Positions 6,603 through 11,109 of a DNA stretch of 11,109 bases are shown here, one piece after another (position 1 is the stretch's first letter; each line of letters starts with the position of its first letter). Location: NCBI GenBank assembly GCA_028690885.1, contig JAQVAJ010000021.1:1-11109 (forward strand). Direction: 5' to 3'. The position numbers and the translations under genes are program-made. The DNA comes from Clostridia bacterium. GTDB taxonomy: Bacteria > Bacillota > Clostridia > DUPQ01. The notes below the pieces were generated by a model, which worked only from the letters and a program-made list of their open reading frames with translations, was not told where the DNA came from and did not search any database.

Positions 6603-8678
6603 ATGCCAAGAGACTATGCACTGGAATTCACAAGAAATATAGGAATAATGGCCCACATCGATGCGGGAAAGACTACTACCACCGAACGTATACTTTACTA
6701 TACAGGAAAGTTGTACAGGATGGGAGAAGTTCATGAAGGCGCAGCTACGATGGACTGGATGGAACAAGAGCAGGAGAGAGGTATAACAATCACTTCTGCA
6801 GCTACTACAGCCTATTGGAAAGATTACCGCTTGAATATCATCGATACACCAGGTCATGTTGATTTCACAGCCGAAGTCGAAAGAAGCCTTCGAGTACTAG
6901 ATGGCGCTGTGTCAGTTTTCTGCGCAAAAGGCGGAGTAGAACCACAGTCAGAAACAGTATGGAGACAGGCAAACAGATACAAAGTGCCAAGAATCGCTTA
7001 TATTAATAAAATGGATACTACCGGTGCTGACTTTTATCATTGTATCGACATGATGAAAAAAAGGCTTAATGCAAATCCTGTACCATTACAAATCCCTATA
7101 GGCGCAGAATCAACATTTGCTGGAATAATTGATCTTGTTAAATTCAAAGCTTATTACTATATGGACGATTTAGGTAATAATATTGAAGAAAGAGATATTC
7201 CTGAAAATATGTTGGAACTTGCAACGGATTATCGTATCAGATTGATTGAGTCGGTTTGTGATGAAGATGAAAATCTAATGGAAAAATATCTTGAAGGCGA
7301 GACGGTTTCTGATGAGGAAATCAAAAAAGCTATCAGGATAGGAACAATTAAACTTATGATAACACCTGTAATATGCGGATCATCATACAAAAACAAAGGA
7401 GTTCAGAAGCTTCTTGATGCTGTTACCGATTATCTGCCTTCACCGATAGATGTTCATGCTATTGAAGGTGTGGATATGAATGATCACAGTAAAGTTATAA
7501 CTAAACCGGCAGATGATGACGATTCTTTTTCTGCATTAGCATTTAAAATAATGTCTGATCCTTATGTCGGAAAGATATGCTTCTTCAGAGTTTATTCAGG
7601 AACACTGAACACAGGCTCATACGTTCTTAATGCAACTAAGAATAAAAAGGAACGTATAGGCAGAATACTAATGATGCACTCAAACAGCAGAACTGATATA
7701 GATAAAGTATATTCAGGTGATATAGCATGTGCTGTAGGTTTAAAATTTACTGTAACAGGAGATACTTTGTGTGATGCAAAAGATCCAGTTATTCTTGAGT
7801 CAATGCAGTTTCCTGAACCTGTTATCTCTATTTCTGTTGAAGCAAAGGATAAAGCAAATCAGGAGAAAATGACATCAGCTCTACAAAAACTTTCTGATGA
7901 AGATCCTACATTCAAATACAAAACCGATTCAGATACAGGACAGATGATTATTTCCGGAATGGGAGAACTGCATCTGGATATCCTAGTTGACAGAATGAGA
8001 AGAGAGTTTCAGGTTGATGCGACAAAGGGAAGACCACAGGTAACATACAAAGAAACTATAACCAAACCTATGCGTGGAGAGTCAAAATTCGTCAGACAAA
8101 CTGGCGGACACGGACAGTATGGACATGTAGTTCTTGATATAGAGCCTGCAAAGCAAGGTGATGGATTCACATTTACTGATAAGACTGTTGGAGGTGCAAT
8201 ACCTAAGGTTTACATTCCAGCTGTTGAAAAAGGTATAAAGGAATCTTTAGGTAATGGCATAAAAGCCGGATATCCTATAGTTGACGTTGCTGTGACGCTT
8301 GTTGATGGATCATATCATGAAGTAGATTCTTCAGAAATGGCATTCATGATTGCTGGAAGCATGGCTTTCAAGGAAGCATGCCTTAAAGCAGACCCTATCT
8401 TACTAGAACCTGTCATGCGCGTTGATGTATTCGTACCTGAAAATTATCTTGGGGATGTTTTGGGTGATATAACATCAAAAAGAGGAAAAATTGAAAATGT
8501 AGAAGCAAGAGGAATTGAGTCAATCATTACTAGTGTGGTTCCTTTAAAAGAAATGTTCGGATATGCAACAGACCTCAGATCAAATACTCAGGGAAGAGGC
8601 ACATTTACTATGCAATTTGACCATTTTGAGAAGGTTCCTGACGAAACGGCTGCAAAAATCCTCAAAACCAACTATTGA
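6603..8678 (+). CDS. fusA: translation elongation factor G
   Basis: EF-G catalyses GTP-driven translocation and, with the recycling factor, ribosome splitting. GTPase motifs are complete: G1 AHIDAGKT at 17-24, G2 RGITI at 59-63, G3 DTPGH with the catalytic His85, G4 NKMD at 135-138, G5 in CGSSYKNKG at 258-266. Domain II follows (about 305-400), domain III includes SGMGELHLDI at 451-460, domain IV starts near 480 with GGHGQYG at 501-507, and domain V has MFGYATDLRS at 651-660. Length (691) is normal. Clostridia-like details include CAKGGVEPQSE and a Thr-Thr after NKMD where Arg or Ile is more common. The binding site is weak (AGGA 6590-6593, 9 bases before ATG), and rpsG ends only 15 bases upstream, so translation is probably coupled to rpsG. 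No truncation or frameshift seen. Confidence 0.99.
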   Translation: MPRDYALEFTRNIGIMAHIDAGKTTTTERILYYTGKLYRMGEVHEGAATMDWMEQEQERGITITSAATTAYWKDYRLNIIDTPGHVDFTAEVERSLRVLDGAVSVFCAKGGVEPQSETVWRQANRYKVPRIAYINKMDTTGADFYHCIDMMKKRLNANPVPLQIPIGAESTFAGIIDLVKFKAYYYMDDLGNNIEERDIPENMLELATDYRIRLIESVCDEDENLMEKYLEGETVSDEEIKKAIRIGTIKLMITPVICGSSYKNKGVQKLLDAVTDYLPSPIDVHAIEGVDMNDHSKVITKPADDDDSFSALAFKIMSDPYVGKICFFRVYSGTLNTGSYVLNATKNKKERIGRILMMHSNSRTDIDKVYSGDIACAVGLKFTVTGDTLCDAKDPVILESMQFPEPVISISVEAKDKANQEKMTSALQKLSDEDPTFKYKTDSDTGQMIISGMGELHLDILVDRMRREFQVDATKGRPQVTYKETITKPMRGESKFVRQTGGHGQYGHVVLDIEPAKQGDGFTFTDKTVGGAIPKVYIPAVEKGIKESLGNGIKAGYPIVDVAVTLVDGSYHEVDSSEMAFMIAGSMAFKEACLKADPILLEPVMRVDVFVPENYLGDVLGDITSKRGKIENVEARGIESIITSVVPLKEMFGYATDLRSNTQGRGTFTMQFDHFEKVPDETAAKILKTNY

Positions 8679-8703
8679 CACAATATGCATTCATATGTAG
8701 AAT
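8675..8703 (+). promoter_or_regulatory. tuf promoter, -35 overlapping fusA stop codon
   Basis: A perfect housekeeping -35 hexamer TTGACA at 8675-8680 is followed after exactly 17 bases by TAGAAT at 8698-8703 (five of six matches to TATAAT). The expected start is near 8710, giving a leader of about 45 bases that includes the tuf ribosome binding site. The -35 box overlaps the fusA stop (TGA 8676-8678). Several other TTGACA hexamers inside coding regions here lack a matching -10, which makes this pair stand out. In E. coli an additional tuf promoter lies inside fusA, so independent tuf transcription has precedent. Confidence 0.8.
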
Positions 8704-8709
8704 GTATAT
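8683..8709 (+). repeat. inverted repeat inside the tuf promoter
   Basis: ATATGCATTC (8683-8692) and GAATGTATAT (8700-8709) are inverted copies with one G-U type mismatch, separated by 7 bases. As DNA, the repeat fills most of the spacer between the -35 and -10 boxes and covers the -10, an operator-like position. As RNA on transcripts reading through from fusA, it would form a 10-pair hairpin just after the fusA stop. No T-run follows, so termination is unlikely. Which role applies, if any, is open. Confidence 0.6.
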
Positions 8710-8738
8710 GATTAATATTTAACCAGCTCATTATAATT

Positions 8739-8744
8739 GGAGGA
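8739..8744 (+). promoter_or_regulatory. tuf ribosome binding site
   Basis: GGAGGA lies 10 bases before the ATG at 8755. It decides the start: an in-frame TTG at 8737 would overlap this site and add six residues not found in EF-Tu proteins. Confidence 0.88.
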
Positions 8745-8754
8745 AAAAAATAAA

Positions 8755-9960
8755 ATGGCAAAAGCAAAATTTGAAAGAACTAAACCACATTGCAATATTG
8801 GTACTATCGGACACGTAGACCATGGCAAGACTACATTAACTGCTGCTATTACAAAGACATTAGCTTTATCTGATAAAAATATCGTTATCAAAGCATACGA
8901 TCAAATTGATGCAGCACCAGAAGAAAAAGCAAGAGGAATCACGATTGCTACAGCTCATGTTGAGTATGAGACAAAAAACAGGCATTATGCACACGTTGAC
9001 TGCCCAGGCCATGCTGACTATGTTAAGAACATGATCACAGGAGCTGCTCAGATGGACGGAGCAATACTTGTTGTTTCAGCAGCTGACGGACCAATGCCTC
9101 AGACAAGAGAGCACATACTGCTTGCTCGTCAGGTTGGTGTTCCTTTTATCGTAGTATACATGAATAAGACAGACCAGGTTGATGATCCTGAACTTCTTGA
9201 ACTTGTTGAAATGGAATTAAGAGAACTCCTTTCAGAGTACGAATTCCCTGGAGATGATATCCCTATAGTTATGGGGTCAGCTCTTAAAGCTCTTGAATCA
9301 ACATCAACAGATCAGACTTCAGAAGAATATCAATCTATTCTTAAGCTTATGGAAGCTGTTGATTCATACATACCTACACCTGAAAGAGCAGTTGACAGAC
9401 CTTTCTTAATGCCTGTTGAGGACGTTTTCTCAATCACAGGTAGAGGAACAGTTGCTACAGGTAGAGTTGAAAGAGGAACAATCAAAGTTCAGGATACAGT
9501 TGAAGTTGTTGGTCTTAAAGAAACAGTTTCTTCAACAGTTGTAACTGGTGTTGAGATGTTCAGAAAGATTCTTGATTTCGCACAAGCTGGAGATAATGTC
9601 GGATGTCTATTAAGAGGCGTTCAGAGAACAGATATCGAAAGAGGACAAGTTCTTGCTAAACCAGGATCAATTACACCTCATACTGAATTTGAAGGCCAAG
9701 TATACGTTCTTACAGCTGAAGAAGGTGGAAGACATACTCCATTCTTTACAGGTTACAGACCTCAGTTCTATTTCAGAACAACAGACGTTACTGGTGTTGC
9801 TAATCTTCCTGATGGTATTGAAATGTGCATGCCTGGTGACCACATAGACATGAAGATTTCTCTTATTACACCAATCGCTATGGAAGAAGGCTTAAGATTC
9901 GCTATTAGAGAAGGTGGAAGAACAGTAGGCGCAGGAAGCGTTGCTAAGATATTTAAGTAA
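8755..9960 (+). CDS. tuf: translation elongation factor Tu
   Basis: EF-Tu delivers aminoacyl-tRNA to the ribosomal A site as a GTP complex. With the ATG at 8755 the protein is 401 residues, normal for the family, and begins MAKAKFERTKPH. GTPase motifs: G1 GHVDHGKT at 19-26, G2 RGITI at 60-64, G3 DCPGH at 82-86 with catalytic His86, G4 NKTD at 137-140, G5 GSAL at 174-177. Domain II contains VEDVFSITGRGTVATGRVERG and domain III ends GGRTVGAGSVAKIFK. Gln126, Ala383 and Glu386 align by eye with E. coli Gln124, Ala375 and Glu378, positions altered in kirromycin resistance; all are wild type. NKTDQ and YDQIDAAPEEKARG are less common variants of the usual wording. It is last in the operon, has its own probable promoter and is closed by a strong terminator. 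Confidence 0.99.
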   Translation: MAKAKFERTKPHCNIGTIGHVDHGKTTLTAAITKTLALSDKNIVIKAYDQIDAAPEEKARGITIATAHVEYETKNRHYAHVDCPGHADYVKNMITGAAQMDGAILVVSAADGPMPQTREHILLARQVGVPFIVVYMNKTDQVDDPELLELVEMELRELLSEYEFPGDDIPIVMGSALKALESTSTDQTSEEYQSILKLMEAVDSYIPTPERAVDRPFLMPVEDVFSITGRGTVATGRVERGTIKVQDTVEVVGLKETVSSTVVTGVEMFRKILDFAQAGDNVGCLLRGVQRTDIERGQVLAKPGSITPHTEFEGQVYVLTAEEGGRHTPFFTGYRPQFYFRTTDVTGVANLPDGIEMCMPGDHIDMKISLITPIAMEEGLRFAIREGGRTVGAGSVAKIFK

Positions 9961-9986
9961 GATTTAATAATATAACTTAAATTCAT

Positions 9987-10018
9987 CAGAGACAGGTTTA
10001 TACCTGTCTTTGTTTTTT
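9987..10018 (+). terminator. intrinsic terminator after tuf
   Basis: An 8-pair perfect stem (AGACAGGT 9990-9997 with ACCTGTCT 10002-10009, loop TTAT) can extend outward by three pairs, one of them G-U, to 9987/10012. It is followed at once by a T-rich run (TTTGTTTTTTG). It begins about 26 bases after the tuf stop and marks the end of the polymerase/str transcript. There is no matching T-run on the opposite strand, so it should act in one direction. Confidence 0.93.
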
Positions 10019-10039
10019 GTTTTCTTTTTTTTTCTGTTT

Positions 10040-10084
10040 TTTCTTTATTTTCTTTATCTTCTTTATTTTCTTTATTTTCTTTAT
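10040..10084 (+). repeat. five tandem copies of a 9-base unit TTTCTTTAT
   Basis: Units begin at 10040, 10049, 10058, 10067 and 10076. The third has C for the first T; the other four are identical. The C and A positions keep a strict 9-base period. The array ends 11 bases before the -35 box of the next promoter. Such arrays can change copy number by strand slippage. On the other strand it reads as an Asn-Lys-Glu repeat, which is a by-product of the low complexity. Confidence 0.9.
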
Positions 10085-10095
10085 TTCCCTTCACC

Positions 10096-10124
10096 TTGTT
10101 ATCTCTTCTATAAAAAGATATAAT
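10096..10124 (+). promoter_or_regulatory. promoter for the rhamnosidase gene
   Basis: TTGTTA (10096-10101, four of six matches to TTGACA) and a perfect TATAAT (10119-10124) are separated by 17 bases. The expected start is near 10131, giving a leader of about 28 bases. The A/T-rich tract just upstream could act as an UP element. Lying after the tuf terminator, it makes the rhamnosidase a separate transcription unit. Confidence 0.75.
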
Positions 10125-10158
10125 TAGATTATTAATTAACTAAGTCAGGAGAAAAAAC

Positions 10159-11109
10159 ATGTCTATCACAATTAAGGATTTAACAGTAAATTATCTGGAA
10201 AACCCAGTTGGAATTGATCAGGTTCCAAGATTCTCATGGAAACTTATACAAGACGGTAGAGGAAACAGACAGCGTTCATATAGAATTAAGGTTATGACAG
10301 GTGGAAAACTTGTCTGGGACTCTAAAAATGTTCGATCAGATGAATCTGTTCTAATTGAGTATGAGGGAAAAAAACTCATGCCAAGAACGACATATCGTTG
10401 GAACGTGAGTATAACTGATAAATCCGGTGAGAGAGCTCAAAGTGAAGATGGCTTCTTTGATACTGGAAAATTAGAAGAAAAGTGGGAAGGAAGATTTATT
10501 CAGAGCGGATTTAAGGTTCCAAGAGAGCTTATGGCTTCGTCTCCCTATCTGAGAAAAAGATTCAACGTAAATAATGATGTTTCAAAAGCAATGCTATACA
10601 TAGCTGGCGCTGGTTTTTTTGAACCTTATGTAAATGGGAAAAAGATAAATGACCATATTATGGATCCACCATATACCGCATATGATAAAACACTGCTCTA
10701 TTATTCATTTAATATAACTGAATATTTAAAAAAGGGCAGTAATATGCTTGGCGTAATTTTAGGTAACGGTTTTTTTAATCTTCCTACGACAGACCAGTGG
10801 AGTACGCAGGCTGCTTCATGGAAAGGAAGTCCGAAATTAATCTGCGAGTTACATATTACAACAAAGGATAACAAGCAGATATGTATACCTTCTGATATAA
10901 CATGGGAAAGTCATATGAGCCCTATCACCTTTAACAGCCTTAGAAATGGTGAGTATTATGATGCAAGACTTGAAATACCTAACTGGTGTGATGCAGATGC
11001 TCCTGTAGAAGATTGGGCAAAAGTGAGCATATCCAGAGATCCAGGCGGAATACTTAGAGCAAATGAAATGCCGTCTGTTAAGCAAGATAAAGAATATCCA
11101 GCAATAAGC
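10159..11109 (+). CDS. alpha-L-rhamnosidase, GH78 type, N-terminal 317 residues (3' end outside window)
   Basis: The frame is open without a stop from ATG 10159 to the window edge. Family members hydrolyse terminal alpha-L-rhamnose from plant glycosides, pectin side chains or flavonoids and are usually 850-1000 residues, so about a third is present. Residues 8-103 look like the N-terminal fibronectin/Ig-like domain (VNYLENPVGI, PRFSWKL, TTYRWNV, FFDTG). Residues about 128-290 match the rhamnosidase N domain: YIAGAGFFEPYVNGKKIND, DPPYTAYDK at 169-177, VILGNGFFN at 199-207, NGEYYDARLE at 263-272. The catalytic (alpha/alpha)6 barrel with its acidic residues lies beyond the edge, so activity and intactness cannot be judged. 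There is no signal peptide, suggesting an intracellular enzyme acting on imported small rhamnosides. The start is supported by AGGAGA 6 bases upstream. It has its own promoter and no functional link to the preceding genes. Confidence 0.88.
   Translation, partial: MSITIKDLTVNYLENPVGIDQVPRFSWKLIQDGRGNRQRSYRIKVMTGGKLVWDSKNVRSDESVLIEYEGKKLMPRTTYRWNVSITDKSGERAQSEDGFFDTGKLEEKWEGRFIQSGFKVPRELMASSPYLRKRFNVNNDVSKAMLYIAGAGFFEPYVNGKKINDHIMDPPYTAYDKTLLYYSFNITEYLKKGSNMLGVILGNGFFNLPTTDQWSTQAASWKGSPKLICELHITTKDNKQICIPSDITWESHMSPITFNSLRNGEYYDARLEIPNWCDADAPVEDWAKVSISRDPGGILRANEMPSVKQDKEYPAIS

Larger units (their letters stand above)
10010..10158 (+). promoter_or_regulatory. non-coding spacer before the rhamnosidase: T/C-rich tract, promoter and ribosome binding site
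   Basis: From 10010 to about 10090 the + strand is almost only T with scattered C, A and G, including the 9-base repeat listed separately. A promoter follows at 10096-10124. Around the expected transcription start is an 8-base AT palindrome TTAATTAA (10132-10139). AGGAGA at 10147-10152 is the ribosome binding site, 6 bases before the ATG. I see no catabolite-repression operator or riboswitch in this stretch. Confidence 0.65.

Noticed and set aside
8732..8737. TATAAT as a second tuf -10 box
   Set aside because: There is no good -35 box 16-18 bases upstream, and a start there would fall in or after the ribosome binding site.
8737..9960. TTG at 8737 as the tuf start
   Set aside because: It overlaps the ribosome binding site at 8739-8744 and would add six residues not seen in EF-Tu; ATG 8755 gives the normal N-terminus.
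9768..10094. Minus-strand open frame with an Asn-Lys-Glu repeat
   Set aside because: It is antisense to the end of tuf and to the terminator and 9-base repeat; its repeat is simply the low-complexity DNA read backwards. No family resemblance.
10849..11085. Minus-strand open frame inside the rhamnosidase gene
   Set aside because: It lies opposite conserved rhamnosidase sequence including the GEYYDAR motif and shows no recognisable protein features.
1..11109. CRISPR array, toxin-antitoxin pair, phage or transposon genes, or other defence system
   Set aside because: No spaced direct repeats, integrase, transposase or small toxin-like gene pairs are visible. The coding space is filled by the operon genes and the rhamnosidase.

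Overview
The window is the right-hand part of a bacterial RNA polymerase / str operon on the + strand: rpoB (3' part only), rpoC, a small L7Ae-family gene, rpsL, rpsG, fusA and tuf. A strong terminator follows, and then an unrelated gene, the first 317 codons of a family GH78-type alpha-L-rhamnosidase that runs off the right edge. The organism looks like a low-GC Firmicute of the class Clostridia. Evidence: the gene order with an L7Ae-like gene between rpoC and rpsL (as in Bacillus and Clostridia), a long Gram-positive type S12, RpoC without the large insertion found in Proteobacteria, AGA-rich arginine coding, purine-rich AGGAGG-type ribosome binding sites, and EF-G wording that I associate with Lachnospiraceae/Ruminococcaceae relatives. 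I cannot name the genus. A GH78 gene fits a plant-polymer or gut habitat, but that is inference.

Layout: 3-1610 rpoB fragment; 1614-5318 rpoC; 5327-5560 L7Ae-like; 5593-6003 rpsL; 6004-6116 an intercistronic spacer rich in mutually exclusive RNA pairings; 6117-6587 rpsG (GTG start); 6603-8678 fusA; 8679-8754 a spacer with a near-consensus tuf promoter whose -35 box overlaps the fusA stop; 8755-9960 tuf; 9987-10018 intrinsic terminator; 10010-10090 a T/C-rich tract containing five copies of a 9-base repeat; 10096-10124 a promoter; 10159 onward the rhamnosidase. All genes are on the + strand. I see no tRNA, rRNA, CRISPR array, insertion sequence or origin.

How the genes work together: RpoB and RpoC together carry the RNA polymerase active site. 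S12 and S7 are 30S proteins at the decoding centre and the head. EF-G and EF-Tu are the GTPases that drive translocation and aminoacyl-tRNA delivery. The L7Ae-like protein probably binds kink-turn RNA. Short gaps (3 to 32 bases) between most genes indicate one transcript with translational coupling. The two longer gaps, before rpsG and before tuf, are where regulatory structure is visible. Tuf appears to have extra transcription of its own, which fits the excess of EF-Tu over the other products.

I looked for an undescribed system and did not find a multi-gene one: the coding content is housekeeping plus one carbohydrate-active enzyme. The signals most worth checking are non-coding: the rpsL-rpsG spacer, the tuf promoter with its internal inverted repeat, and the repeat tract in front of the rhamnosidase promoter. 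Highly acidic tails on both large polymerase subunits are a further point.
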